A stretch of 33,710 nucleotides of DNA from Candidatus Hydrogenedentota bacterium (GCA_024278275.1 JAJRTN010000127.1:1-33710), one strand, 5' to 3'; counted from the first letter of the stretch, positions 1-10,273 are shown. The notes: generated from the sequence alone by a model not told the origin. Numbers and translations are program-made.

Positions 1-62
1 ACCAGTTCAAGAACCCAACGGCGGTCCAACTCCTTGCGACTCATCAACAAATGTCCTTCCAT
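1..62 (-). CDS. Transposase, N-terminal fragment (cut by window edge)
   Basis: Reading leftward from ATG at 62-60 gives MEGHLLMSRKELDRRWVLEL before the window ends. A leading M(S)(Q/R)KELDR is typical of ISNCY/IS1202-type transposases, whose first helices form a helix-turn-helix that binds the element ends. A GGAGGG ribosome binding site lies about six bases upstream of the start. Only 20 residues are visible, so the family call rests on pattern memory and not on the catalytic domain. The tandem TGTGACATT repeats just upstream fit an insertion-sequence terminus. Confidence 0.5.
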   Translation of the reverse strand, partial: MEGHLLMSRKELDRRWVLEL

Positions 63-135
63 GCGAACCCTCCGGTTGAAAGGCTCCAATTGTGACATTT
101 CTAATGAGTCCAATATGTGACATTATCAAAGAGTC
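1..135 (-). mobile_element. End of an insertion sequence with tandem terminal repeats
   Basis: The transposase start at 62 is preceded by two direct repeats in a 25-base period: TGTGACATTTCTAATGAGTC at 91-110 and TGTGACATTATCAAAGAGTC at 116-135. Such iterated sites next to a transposase start usually mark the transposase-binding end of an IS. The outer boundary cannot be fixed from one end only. It probably lies near 135, because the sequence after that has no further copy. Confidence 0.5.
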
Positions 136-190
136 GCGACAGTCGGTGTTCGCGCTTTTGCATCGGGCGGACGGGCTGTGGTAGTCTACG

Positions 191-214
191 ATCCCGTTAG
201 ACAACGGGATTTTC
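191..214 (+). terminator. Small perfect hairpin followed by T run
   Basis: ATCCCGTT (191-198) pairs with AACGGGAT (203-210) around a four-base AGAC loop and is followed by TTT. It sits between the IS end and kdsB. On the + strand it resembles a short intrinsic terminator, possibly insulating kdsB from IS-borne transcription. No + strand gene upstream of it is visible, so its role is uncertain. Confidence 0.3.
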
Positions 215-374
215 CCCTCCCTCATCTAACCTGACGCACGGCCCAATCAACACGTGTTTCGTGTCCATGAACGGCCCGTCAGCACCCTTGTGGTCCGGTT
301 TATCGTGCCGGCGGGTGAGTTTCAGGTTTGGAAGCATCGGGCCCGTCCGGGCCGTACCGCATGAGGAGGTGGTC

Positions 375-2760
<2,386 letters not shown>

Positions 2761-2764
2761 ACAC

Positions 2765-3739
2765 GTGCGTAAAGACAGGCTGGAGCGGCGATTGCGGTTG
2801 GCCCTCTCCTGGCGTGACACCCTGTTACGCCGGCACGCGGTCAACGTCCGCCGGGGTATCGACGGCACCCACCGCGTCAGCCTGTCAAAACGCGGTACCC
2901 ATCCCGTGGAAGCCGCGGAATCCCATATCGAAAAACTCCGTCACCAGGCACGCAGGGAAGCGGCGCGGGCCGCCACCGATCTGCGCCGGGCACTTCACGC
3001 GCGCGAACGCCTTCTGGCACGGGCGGCGGCGGGACAAAAGACCAATCTCCGGCGTCTGAACCGGCGAAGTCGCGCTCTGGCCGCCCGCATCAACCGCGGT
3101 CGAAAGGAGGTCGCCCGGTTAAACGCATTGGTATCGGCGGAAACCGGCGATCAGGCCGGGGGCTATGTGGAAATGCCGGAAAACGCCTACGCGAAGGCCC
3201 TGCGCCAGGCACGAGGCAATCCGTGGCAAGGCGTACCCGCCGAGGACCGGCGTACTATCGTGCTGGGAACGCTGGCCGTGGTGTTGGCCGTGCTGGGCGT
3301 AATCGCCTATGCTCGATGGGACGAAGGGGTGCGCTTCGAGGCGGGATTCACGGGAACAGACCAATCGGTGCTCCGAATTGTCTGCGTGAACAATACACCG
3401 TCCCCCATCGTGCTCCATATGCCATGGCCGGGGGAGGTACAACCGGGAAAGCGCCGTCAAGCCTATGGGGCCAACCTCTATGTTTCCCTGGACGGAGGAA
3501 AAACCTTCCGCCTTTTCCCCAGCGCGGGCAAGGCCTGGACCTATCAAGGCACGCCGACACTGGTGGAAGAACCCATACAGGTGCCCCCGCGCATGCGAAC
3601 CGAAGTCATGTTGGAGCTGCCGGCGTTGAACCTGCCCGGTGACGGAAAGGGCCTGTTACGGCTCCTTTGCACTCGTGGCGACGGCAAGGAAGTATTGCGT
3701 TTCGGGTGGGAACAAACGGAAAAAGGACGTGGGGAGTAG
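2765..3739 (+). CDS. Unknown membrane-anchored coiled-coil protein
   Basis: Not recognised as a known family. The 324-residue product begins at GTG 2765, four bases after pyrG, and looks translationally coupled to it. Residues ~50-125 are rich in Arg, Ala, Glu and Leu with heptad-like spacing, predicting a basic coiled coil. One clear transmembrane segment follows at ~164-183 (TIVLGTLAVVLAVLGVIAYA). The C-terminal ~140 residues look like a beta-sandwich with alternating hydrophobic stretches and a SLDGGKTF turn. The likely topology is cytoplasmic Arg-rich coil, single span, extracytoplasmic beta domain. There is no catalytic signature. Operon position beside kdsB and pyrG hints at an envelope role, but this is inference. 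Confidence 0.7.
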   Translation: MRKDRLERRLRLALSWRDTLLRRHAVNVRRGIDGTHRVSLSKRGTHPVEAAESHIEKLRHQARREAARAATDLRRALHARERLLARAAAGQKTNLRRLNRRSRALAARINRGRKEVARLNALVSAETGDQAGGYVEMPENAYAKALRQARGNPWQGVPAEDRRTIVLGTLAVVLAVLGVIAYARWDEGVRFEAGFTGTDQSVLRIVCVNNTPSPIVLHMPWPGEVQPGKRRQAYGANLYVSLDGGKTFRLFPSAGKAWTYQGTPTLVEEPIQVPPRMRTEVMLELPALNLPGDGKGLLRLLCTRGDGKEVLRFGWEQTEKGRGE

Positions 3740-3853
3740 CCCGATTCCCGCACGGTTACCCCCATGACACCCGTCTGTTTCAGACCCTTGCCGGTGACGT
3801 TCTGTTCAAACACTTTCCCACCGGTACCTTCAAGCCGACCATCCGAAGTACGT

Positions 3854-5356
3854 TCAGGCCGTCGGGTCTCCGGCCTTCCAGGCCGCCAGGCGGCGTTTTC
3901 GAAAGGCCGCGATGGGGGCGCTGGCGCCGGGGTCGCCGGCCTTTTTCAGAAGTTGGGCGAGCCGGGCTTCCAACCTGTGTCTTGTTGCCGCATGGGCGGG
4001 GTCGTTCACCAGGTTGTTGCACTGATCGGGGTCTTCCCTGTTGTCGAAGAGCAGCCAGGGCCCCTCATCGAGCAGGCGCGCGTAGGTGTAGCGCTTCGTG
4101 CGCACGCCGCGCCATTCCCGGATGCCGTTGGCCAGCCACGGGTTCCCGCCATGCACGAGCTTCATGAGCAGGACCGCGTCCTGTTGGTGGTGAGCCTCGC
4201 CGCGGGCGGCCGGGGAAAGGTCCAGGCCGTCGAGGTCCAGGGGCGCATCAAGCCCCGCGAGTCCCAACAGGGTGGGCATGATGTCAATGGGTGAAAGAAG
4301 GGCGTCGGACACGGTTTTCGGGGGGATTTCCCGCGGGTAGCGAATGAGGAAGGGTATGGAAATGGCCTCTTCATAGGGCATTTGCTTCGACGCCATGCGA
4401 TGGGAACCCAGCATATCGCCGTGGTCGGAGGCAAAAACGAGGATGGTATCCTGCCCCAGGCCCGTATCCTCGAGGGTTTGCATCAGTCTTCCCATGCAGT
4501 CATCCAGGGCCTGCGTGGCGGCATAATAGCCCTGGATCCACTCCCGCAGGGCCGCGTCATCATCCATGCGGGCACGAAAGCGCTTTCGTAAAACCGCCTC
4601 CTGCCCGGAGAGTGTATGGAGGTCGGTTTTCAGCAGTGCATCGACCATCGACCGCTCCCCCACGTTCTTGCGCAACGCAATCTTTTCGGCGGGGAAACGT
4701 TCCATGTATTTCGGCGGTGCAATGTAGGGGTCGTGAGGAGGCCCCCACGACAAAAAGAGACAGAAGGGCTGTTCCCGGTGCCGGCGTATGTAGTCGATGG
4801 CCAGGCGGGTCTGGGCGAAGGGCTCAAAGCCGGGCAGGGGAATATGCTCCCCTGTGTCGCCACAGTAGAAGCTGTCGAAATAGGCGTGGCTGCAATTGCG
4901 CACGGCCCAGTAATCGAAACCCAGGCGGCGATTCTTCGGCACAAAGGGAGCCCGGTTCCAATCGAGATGCCATTTGCCAATGTAGCCCGTGGCGTAGCCC
5001 TGGGCCTTGCAGACGGTGGCGATGCCGGGCAGGTCGTGACGGATCACCGTATCGTTCGCCACGGTACCGTTGGCCATGGGATAGCGACCGGTAAGAAGCA
5101 TGGCACGAAAGGGTGAACACACGGGCCAGGTGCTGAGGGCGTTGGTAAAGCGCGCCCCCTGCTCCGCGAGCCGGTCGAAGTTGGGCGTGGCCACCTGACG
5201 GTTGCCATAACAGCCCAGCACCTGCGAGCGCATCTGGTCGGCGAAAACAAAGATGATGTTGGGCTTGCGGCCGGTTGGCATGGCGAACGACGGCGCCGCC
5301 AAGGCCAACGAGGCGCCGACGACCCCCGCATGACGGAGAAAGCAACGGCGATCCAT
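3854..5356 (-). CDS. Tat-exported sulfatase (S1 family)
   Basis: Predicted to hydrolyse sulfate esters outside the cytoplasm; the substrate is unknown but a sulfated glycan is plausible. The 500-residue protein opens with MDRRCFLRHA and a hydrophobic stretch ending SFA, a Tat-type signal. The mature region starts KPNIIFVFADQ (metal Asp40; DQ instead of DD is a common variant). Cys80 in CSPFRAMLLTGR is the CxPxR formylglycine precursor site. GKWH (Lys128, His130) and SDHGD (Asp311, His312) are the other metal/sulfate ligands, with Lys324 following. Activity needs a formylglycine-generating or anaerobic maturase enzyme, which is not in this window. ATG 5356 is preceded by AAGGGGTG. It converges with the gene at 2765-3739. 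Confidence 0.93.
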   Translation of the reverse strand: MDRRCFLRHAGVVGASLALAAPSFAMPTGRKPNIIFVFADQMRSQVLGCYGNRQVATPNFDRLAEQGARFTNALSTWPVCSPFRAMLLTGRYPMANGTVANDTVIRHDLPGIATVCKAQGYATGYIGKWHLDWNRAPFVPKNRRLGFDYWAVRNCSHAYFDSFYCGDTGEHIPLPGFEPFAQTRLAIDYIRRHREQPFCLFLSWGPPHDPYIAPPKYMERFPAEKIALRKNVGERSMVDALLKTDLHTLSGQEAVLRKRFRARMDDDAALREWIQGYYAATQALDDCMGRLMQTLEDTGLGQDTILVFASDHGDMLGSHRMASKQMPYEEAISIPFLIRYPREIPPKTVSDALLSPIDIMPTLLGLAGLDAPLDLDGLDLSPAARGEAHHQQDAVLLMKLVHGGNPWLANGIREWRGVRTKRYTYARLLDEGPWLLFDNREDPDQCNNLVNDPAHAATRHRLEARLAQLLKKAGDPGASAPIAAFRKRRLAAWKAGDPTA

Positions 5357-5404
5357 AAAACACCCCTTTCAGCCGCCCCGGTCCCTAAGCAGCGTGCTGT
5401 ATTG

Positions 5405-5434
5405 ACTGTAGCAAAAGGGATGCCGATGGTCCAA
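5405..5434 (-). promoter_or_regulatory. Possible sigma-70 promoter for the sulfatase
   Basis: On the minus strand TTGGAC (5434-5429) and TACAGT (5410-5405) are separated by 18 bases and lie about 50 bases upstream of the sulfatase ATG. Matches to the consensus are partial, and in a GC-rich sequence such hits can occur by chance. Confidence 0.35.
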
Positions 5435-5473
5435 ACGTGGTTCTTCGTCGATTCCGCCCGTGCGCCGAAATGA

Positions 5474-5599
5474 TTACTTCTGGCCGAAGGCGGCGGACAG
5501 CATAACACTGAGAATGGAGAAGAAGAACTGGAAAAAGAGGGCTTCCTCGACACCTTGTTTGGCGCCCGTGCCTGCGGAAATCGACGTGATGTGCTTCAT
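5474..5599 (-). CDS. Small 41-residue hydrophobic protein, unknown
   Basis: ATG at 5599, TAA at 5474. The product begins MKHITSISAGTGAKQG and ends with a Phe-rich hydrophobic segment, FFQFFFSILSVMLSAAFGQK, that could span or sit on a membrane. AAGGA lies ten bases before the ATG. The ORF ends about 60 bases before the -10/-35 candidates of the downstream sulfatase. Nothing identifies a function, and no homologue is remembered. The ribosome binding site, the clean membrane-like helix and its position between two secretory genes make it more than a random ORF, but confidence is moderate. Confidence 0.45.
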   Translation of the reverse strand: MKHITSISAGTGAKQGVEEALFFQFFFSILSVMLSAAFGQK

Positions 5600-5719
5600 G
5601 GTGTTTGGGTCCTTCCCGTTGGGTTATCCTACTGGTGAACCGGACGAAATCCGGCGCGGTCTATTCATGCGACCTGGTCCCGGTCTGCACGGAGGATGCC
5701 ATAAACCGTTGTATTTCGA

Positions 5720-5734
5720 CCCCCCCCCCCCCCC
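5720..5734. repeat. Homopolymer tract of 15 C
   Basis: Fifteen consecutive C residues lie in the 5600-5871 intergenic region. Tracts this long are prone to slippage in replication and in sequencing. It is 120 bases upstream of the small ORF on the minus strand and is not inside any gene. Confidence 0.8.
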
Positions 5735-5790
5735 GGCCCGGCCTGGCCGGAACCAGGCATCACAACAGCCGCCCGTGCCATGACCAACCG

Positions 5791-5816
5791 CCATCCCGCG
5801 AAAGCGGGAATGACAG
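5791..5816. repeat. Short palindromic intergenic repeat (TCCCGCGAAAGCGGGA)
   Basis: CATCCCGCGAAAGCGGGAATG forms a tight hairpin and resembles the widespread ATTCCCGC(N)GCGGGAAT repeats. Related copies occur at about 11485-11570 and 21093-21165. It lies downstream of the lipoprotein gene at 5872 and could also act as an mRNA 3' hairpin. Confidence 0.6.
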
Positions 5817-5871
5817 AAGGAAGGAGCAAAGACATTTTCACGACCGTTTGCCGAACAGTACGGGCAAAGGA

Positions 5872-6594
5872 TTACATGCCGCGCCGACGCCGCTCTTTCG
5901 GTCCGGGAACCACCCAGGTGTCATCGGTTTTAAGGTATTTGAGCTGCACGCTGGAGTTGTTTCCGATCACCTTGACCAATTGAAGCTTGTCGTGGTGAAA
6001 GAGATCGCCCTCCGCGACAAAGTAATTCTCCTTTACCTTCAGCTCTTTATCGTAGACCTCCAGGTTGGCGTGTAAAACGCCATCCGTCTCGATGAAGCCG
6101 TTGCAGGTGACTTTGGGCCGGTTAAGGACATCCAGGGCGCGCTGCTTCCGTTTGTCATAGCGGTTGCTGCCCGGCTCCATAACCTCGTAGACCAGGATGG
6201 CGCCATACACGATGCCCTGGCGGTCGTCCGCGCTGGCCTTTCGAATCAGGTCCGTAACATCCGAGCGAAGGCGGCCTATGGCTTCGGGGCCATTCACACT
6301 GTTGCGGTGGGTGCTGAGCAAGGGGCGCAGGTTGTTCACCGCCGCCGCACGATCCGCGTCCGTCAGGCCACCTCCGCCATTGTAAGGTTTCCAAAGGACA
6401 TTGATGGCATTCTTCAACTCACCATAAATCTGTGTCGCGCTTGGGGGGGGCGGCGCGACGGGTTTCACCGGTTCTTCCTCTTTTTCCTTGCAGCCCGCCA
6501 GCACGAGCAGCCCAAGGAGCATCACGGTTGAAAAATACAGTGTACGGCGCATGGCATCCATCCCCTGAAATGTGTTTCCCACGTTTAAAACCAT
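5872..6594 (-). CDS. Putative lipoprotein, unknown function
   Basis: The 240-residue product has a signal peptide ending in the lipobox LVLAGC (Cys35), then an acidic stretch KEKEEEP and a Pro-rich linker, so it is probably anchored to a membrane by lipid. The rest (~50-240) begins helical, with YGELKNAINVLW, and ends with a beta-rich part, LVKVIGNNSSVQLKYL, that recalls small periplasmic assembly domains. No family is assigned. ATG 6594 is favoured because GGGAGGTGAT sits just upstream. ATG 6552 (MRRTLYF) would give a more normal signal length and is the alternative. The gene follows the large exported protein on the same strand, 137 bases away. Confidence 0.7.
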   Translation of the reverse strand: MVLNVGNTFQGMDAMRRTLYFSTVMLLGLLVLAGCKEKEEEPVKPVAPPPPSATQIYGELKNAINVLWKPYNGGGGLTDADRAAAVNNLRPLLSTHRNSVNGPEAIGRLRSDVTDLIRKASADDRQGIVYGAILVYEVMEPGSNRYDKRKQRALDVLNRPKVTCNGFIETDGVLHANLEVYDKELKVKENYFVAEGDLFHHDKLQLVKVIGNNSSVQLKYLKTDDTWVVPGPKERRRRGM

Positions 6595-6731
6595 AGTATC
6601 ACCTCCCTCCGTGAAACCGCAAACCTTTCGAGTATCCCTTCACGGGAAATACCGAAGAGTCTGCCCGGCTTTGTGCATGGACAGCGTGTTCCTGAAAAGG
6701 AATCGTTTGCCGCCCCATTTCCCGCAGACCA

Positions 6732-7415
6732 TCATTGCGCCGCCGTGAAGCGCACTTCAACGCGCATGGCGGCCAGGGGTTCACTGCCGCCCTTCGGGTC
6801 CTCCTTCTTTCCGCGAATGCGCAAATAATGGTCTTCCTCGCCGTAACTCCATGCCACGGCCCATGTGCCCACCGTGGGGCCTTCAGGGATTTCCCGCCCA
6901 TCGACCAGGACGACGGTCGGCTTCGGGAGTCCCGCGATGAACGTTTCAGCGCCCCCCGCCACGAGGTAACGCTCCGTCCAGGTGAGCAGCCCCGGCACAA
7001 GCCGTGGTTCCTCCACCACGCCACGGGTGCTGATGTGCGCCCGCGCACCGCCGCCATGAACGATCCACGTCCGCGCGTCGCAAAAACTGGGCCGTTCCAG
7101 CAGGAGCCGCAAGGCGTTTTCCACCACCACGGGACCGATGAAGGCCGGATAGGCCGTGTTGGTTTCGAGATTCCAGGCATCGGGCAGACAGCCTTCCACG
7201 GGAGACTTGTCGAAGGTCTGCTGGCATCCGCTGATAACGGCGCCCCGTGCCGCTTCGAGGAGCAGGGGGTCACCCACCACGTCCCGGGTGCGCAATACAC
7301 TTTCCGCCCAGCGCAGGCCGCACCACTGCACCAGGGTACCGAACCAATTCACCACATAGAAAGAGGTGCCAAAGACCGGGATGGAGCCGTAGGGCGTGAT
7401 CTGCCGGTCCGGATT
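6732..7415 (-). pseudogene. C-terminal part of the large exported protein, after an in-frame TAG
   Basis: This 227-codon stretch continues in the same frame, without any shift, directly after the TAG at 7418-7416, reading NPDRQITPYGSIPVFGTSFYVVNWFG onward in two blocks. The nearest start is a GTG at 7355 with no convincing ribosome binding site, and the segment has no signal peptide of its own. Early helices look like the end of an alpha/alpha toroid. The rest is beta-rich, finishing MRVEVRFTAAQ and TGA. It is best read as the severed C-terminus of the upstream ORF, either not translated or reached only by readthrough. Independent expression from GTG 7355 is the less likely alternative. Confidence 0.7.
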
Positions 7416-9959
7416 CTAGAACACGTCGGATACCGGGTGGGCCCCCTCCATGAAGTCCGGCCCGTCGGTAAGGGGATCGCCGGGAATGACACAGGTTCCT
7501 CCCGGTCCCGTGCCCGGCACGGCATAGGCATAGAGGAAGGGCAGGCCCGTGTAGGCCCAATAGCGGGCGGCACGCCGGATCTTGTGGCTGTTGGTCAATT
7601 GATAGGCCAGGGCGTAGCAATCGAGGGCTTGGGACGCCGCGTAAATGTCGGGGGCATCCATGGGCACTTCCCAGGTCTGCGAGCCGGCGGGCACGCGGAA
7701 ATCCGACATAACGGCCAGGGCTTTCAGGCCCGCCCGCTCCGCCACGGGATCGCCCGTGATGACGGCATAGCGCAGAATGGGCAGGGCCTGTCCGGCGCAA
7801 AGACCAAGGTTGGTTTCCCCTTCGCGGCCCAGGGTGTCCCGCTCGCCGTGGGTAAACTCCCGTGTCCGCCTGGCCACCGATTCCGGGCAGGTGTAGCCCC
7901 AGGAACCGTCGGCACGCTGCGATTCCAGTGGCCCCCCGGGCCGGGGCGGTGGGAAAACATCGAAAAGGCTTCCCATCTGCCGGCGCAACGAGGCGTCTTT
8001 GGACAGATTCATTTTCGCGGCCGGGGCCCAGTTTCCCGTGAGGTGACCGTAAGCGATCACCCGTCCCTTCAGCCAGGGGGCGGGTCCCGGCGCGAGGCCA
8101 TGGCGCCAATGGTTGGTATAGGCATCCTTTTCGGAGTCGTACATGGTGTTGACCCAGCCCTGCATAAGCGTATCGAGCGAAGCATCGAGTGGTTTAGCGG
8201 GCGTCGGCGGGTCAGGTTGTCCATACACTTCGTACCACAGGGGCGCCGCACCCACAATATCGGTTCGGTTCCGGGCGAAAAGATTTCCTTCCAGCATGAC
8301 GGCCTCGCCCGCCGTCAAGGGGAACGGCCGGCATGCCAGGCGACCGTTTTTCGCGATCCATACGGGCCAGGTGGGCACGAACATTTCCATGAGATGATTC
8401 GGCTGTTCCTGCAGAAAGTTGGGCGACGCGAAGGTGGCCATGGGCATGGCCTGGTCCCCATGCCACGGTTTCAGGGCATCCCAGAGGATTCCGGTCGTCA
8501 TGGTGCCCGTGGAGACCGCCATGAGGGGGACGGTGATCTGAAAAGGCGGCGGCGTGTGACGAAAACCCAGGCCGGCCCCCGTGGAATCAATGTCGGAGGA
8601 GCGGTCCTCGGCCCCCAGGAACTCAATGCCGGGAAACAGGGCGGTATACTTGGAGCCGCCAAAGCTTCCCTCGCCAACGCGATAGCTTGGCCCGCCCAGG
8701 CGGAGCAGCGCAACATCCGTTTCGGAACGGCCCGTAACCCGGTAATGAATCAGGCCCGGCTTGGGCCCCCGGGCAAAGAGCAAGTCCTGCGCCCCGGACG
8801 CCCCATCACCACGGGAACGCAACCGGAGCGTTTTCCCGGCCACCTCCATCTCCAGCACGGGAATGGAAAAATGATCGCCTCCTTCATCGCGAACGGCCCA
8901 GGAAAGGAGCGGGGCAACGGCCCCCATGATCCGCCACGGTCCCCCCTTGGCGGACCGGGCGCGAAACAGTCCCCACAACACCCCGTCGCCGTCGCCAAGC
9001 AGATGGAGAGAAACGGACTCATCCTCGATCACGCCCACCCCGTCGCCGCGAATACCCACCACGCGCCCCCCCCCGGGGCGGGGCAGGGAATCCACGTCGG
9101 CGGCAATGACCACGGTGGCCACGGTCAAAAGCACTTTCCCGCCGCAGCGAAGCGTGGCGGTGTAGCAGGCGGTTTTCGGAACGCTCTCCAGCACCCACTC
9201 GGCGATGTACTGAGGGCGGGGGCTGTTGGGAGCCTGGGCGGTCCACGGCTTGAGCGTGACACCGCTTCGATCCCGTTTCGCAGAATTTCCTTTGCGGCCC
9301 AAATCGACCTGGAGCGACCCCGGGGATGGACTGACGGGCAGTTGACCGCCCCCGATGTTCTCGATGACCAGGCGAAGGGTGACCGAATCCCCCGGCGCAC
9401 ACCAGGCCCGGCTCGGGTAGAAGTCAACCAGGGCGGGACGGGGCGCCCGCCGCAAGAGCGTAATGGCGTCGATCTCGAAACGGGCCGTGGTCCCCTGGCC
9501 GTTCACGGGGTCGATCCTGAAATAGTGCAGGCGCCCGCCCCAACCTTTCAGCCCCTCCAGGCGAACTTCATACTCGGCGAAAACATTATCCCCGGGACAG
9601 GTAAAATGGGCGACGCCGTTGGCGCCGGGATCGGGGCCTTCGGAGGTCGAGAAATAGACCTGGGTGGCGCCCGGTTCCGTGCTCCGCATACGAATGCGAA
9701 CATGGCTTATCTCATCGGCGGGAAGGTCCAGGCCACGCACCGCGATCGAGGCGTCCACGCCGGTGGACCGGCCACGCAGCACGCCGTCTTCCGCCACCAG
9801 ATCGGCCACGTGGTTCGTTGCATTCCAGTCCCTGGCGCCGTCATCAAAGGTCCACCTATGGATAATGCGGTCCGGCGTGTTCGGCGCCATGGGAACGGCA
9901 AAGACGCCGGTATTCAGGGTCAGGGTGATAAGAATAATCAACGGTCGAATCATGTTCAT
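7416..9959 (-). CDS. Large exported protein with toroid-like catalytic region, truncated by TAG
   Basis: 847 residues before the TAG, about 1,074 if the stop is ignored. MNMIRPLIILITLTLNTGVFA is a Sec signal in two blocks (charged start, hydrophobic core, VFA cleavage site). The first ~230 residues are beta-sandwich-like and carbohydrate-binding in style (RWTFDDGARDWN). A region near 190-330 has the GDSVTLRLVIENIGGG pattern of adhesion/CARDB folds. From about 620 onward, paired helices with W/Y-rich turns (GWVNTMYDSEKD, TNHWRHGL) suggest an alpha/alpha toroid as in many glycan hydrolases and lyases. No catalytic residue can be named. ATG 9959 is chosen over the open frame to 10088 because of GGGAGAA upstream and the signal peptide. 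Confidence 0.75.
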   Translation of the reverse strand: MNMIRPLIILITLTLNTGVFAVPMAPNTPDRIIHRWTFDDGARDWNATNHVADLVAEDGVLRGRSTGVDASIAVRGLDLPADEISHVRIRMRSTEPGATQVYFSTSEGPDPGANGVAHFTCPGDNVFAEYEVRLEGLKGWGGRLHYFRIDPVNGQGTTARFEIDAITLLRRAPRPALVDFYPSRAWCAPGDSVTLRLVIENIGGGQLPVSPSPGSLQVDLGRKGNSAKRDRSGVTLKPWTAQAPNSPRPQYIAEWVLESVPKTACYTATLRCGGKVLLTVATVVIAADVDSLPRPGGGRVVGIRGDGVGVIEDESVSLHLLGDGDGVLWGLFRARSAKGGPWRIMGAVAPLLSWAVRDEGGDHFSIPVLEMEVAGKTLRLRSRGDGASGAQDLLFARGPKPGLIHYRVTGRSETDVALLRLGGPSYRVGEGSFGGSKYTALFPGIEFLGAEDRSSDIDSTGAGLGFRHTPPPFQITVPLMAVSTGTMTTGILWDALKPWHGDQAMPMATFASPNFLQEQPNHLMEMFVPTWPVWIAKNGRLACRPFPLTAGEAVMLEGNLFARNRTDIVGAAPLWYEVYGQPDPPTPAKPLDASLDTLMQGWVNTMYDSEKDAYTNHWRHGLAPGPAPWLKGRVIAYGHLTGNWAPAAKMNLSKDASLRRQMGSLFDVFPPPRPGGPLESQRADGSWGYTCPESVARRTREFTHGERDTLGREGETNLGLCAGQALPILRYAVITGDPVAERAGLKALAVMSDFRVPAGSQTWEVPMDAPDIYAASQALDCYALAYQLTNSHKIRRAARYWAYTGLPFLYAYAVPGTGPGGTCVIPGDPLTDGPDFMEGAHPVSDVF

Positions 9960-10021
9960 ACCGAGTTTCTCCCGCGACGAACGGCTTGTTTCCATGGAGG
10001 AACATGGTATGGTCGCACGCC

Positions 10022-10073
10022 GGAAGAAAGCAAAGGGCCCTCCCCGGAATACATCCGCATTCGGGGGAGGGCC
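10022..10073 (-). terminator. Strong intrinsic terminator
   Basis: GGCCCTCCCC (10036-10045) pairs with GGGGAGGGCC (10064-10073), and GAAT/ATTC extends the stem inward. On the minus strand the stem is followed by CTTTGCTTTCTT. It would end transcription of the small ORF at 10138-10254 before the large gene starting at 9959. Confidence 0.65.
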
Positions 10074-10137
10074 GCTTCTCGTGGACAACCAGGACGCTAA
10101 CCGTCAAGGTCATCATGTCCCTGAAAAGGTCACCTCG

Positions 10138-10254
10138 TCATAGTCGGCGACTGTCCTTTCCCGAACCTGCCTCACTCGTGGGCAGGTCCGCCTGATGGTC
10201 GCGCGACCGCGCGAGGCGCCTCATACTAGCGCCCGGTTTTCCCGAATCATCCAT
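10138..10254 (-). CDS. 38-residue ORF with exceptionally strong ribosome binding site
   Basis: ATG at 10254, TGA at 10138-10140. The peptide starts MDDSGKPGASMRRLARSRD and is hydrophilic and Arg-rich, with no membrane segment. The minus strand just upstream (10273-10262) reads AGAAAGGAGGTG, which pairs with essentially the whole 16S rRNA 3' tail at ideal distance (6 bases after GGTGGT). A strong terminator closes the unit about 65 bases after the stop. The signals suggest a separately transcribed small gene. The amino-acid composition alone is unconvincing, so the alternative is a structured small RNA or a leader carrying a chance ORF. Confidence 0.35.
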   Translation of the reverse strand: MDDSGKPGASMRRLARSRDHQADLPTSEAGSGKDSRRL

Positions 10255-10260
10255 CGACAG

Positions 10261-10273
10261 ACCACCTCCTTTC
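10261..10273 (-). promoter_or_regulatory. Near-perfect Shine-Dalgarno site
   Basis: On the minus strand this is GAAAGGAGGTGGT, complementary to the 16S rRNA 3' end over at least eleven bases. It is the strongest such site in the window and precedes the 38-codon ORF at 10254. Confidence 0.6.

Noticed and set aside
7416-7418. TAG as pyrrolysine or general stop recoding
   Set aside because: TAG is the natural stop of at least eight genes in this window, the affected gene is not a methylamine methyltransferase, and no pyl genes are seen. Mutation or error is simpler.
6735-10100. Long + strand open frame (1,121 codons)
   Set aside because: It is the antisense of the large exported protein. The minus strand has the signal peptide, ribosome binding site and recognisable folds, whereas this frame is low-complexity Gly/Arg/His/Pro without motifs.
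10261-10273. Fragment of a 16S rRNA 3' end on the + strand (CACCTCCTTTCT)
   Set aside because: No further 16S sequence precedes it (no GGCTGGAT helix). The match is explained as the complement of a strong Shine-Dalgarno site on the minus strand.
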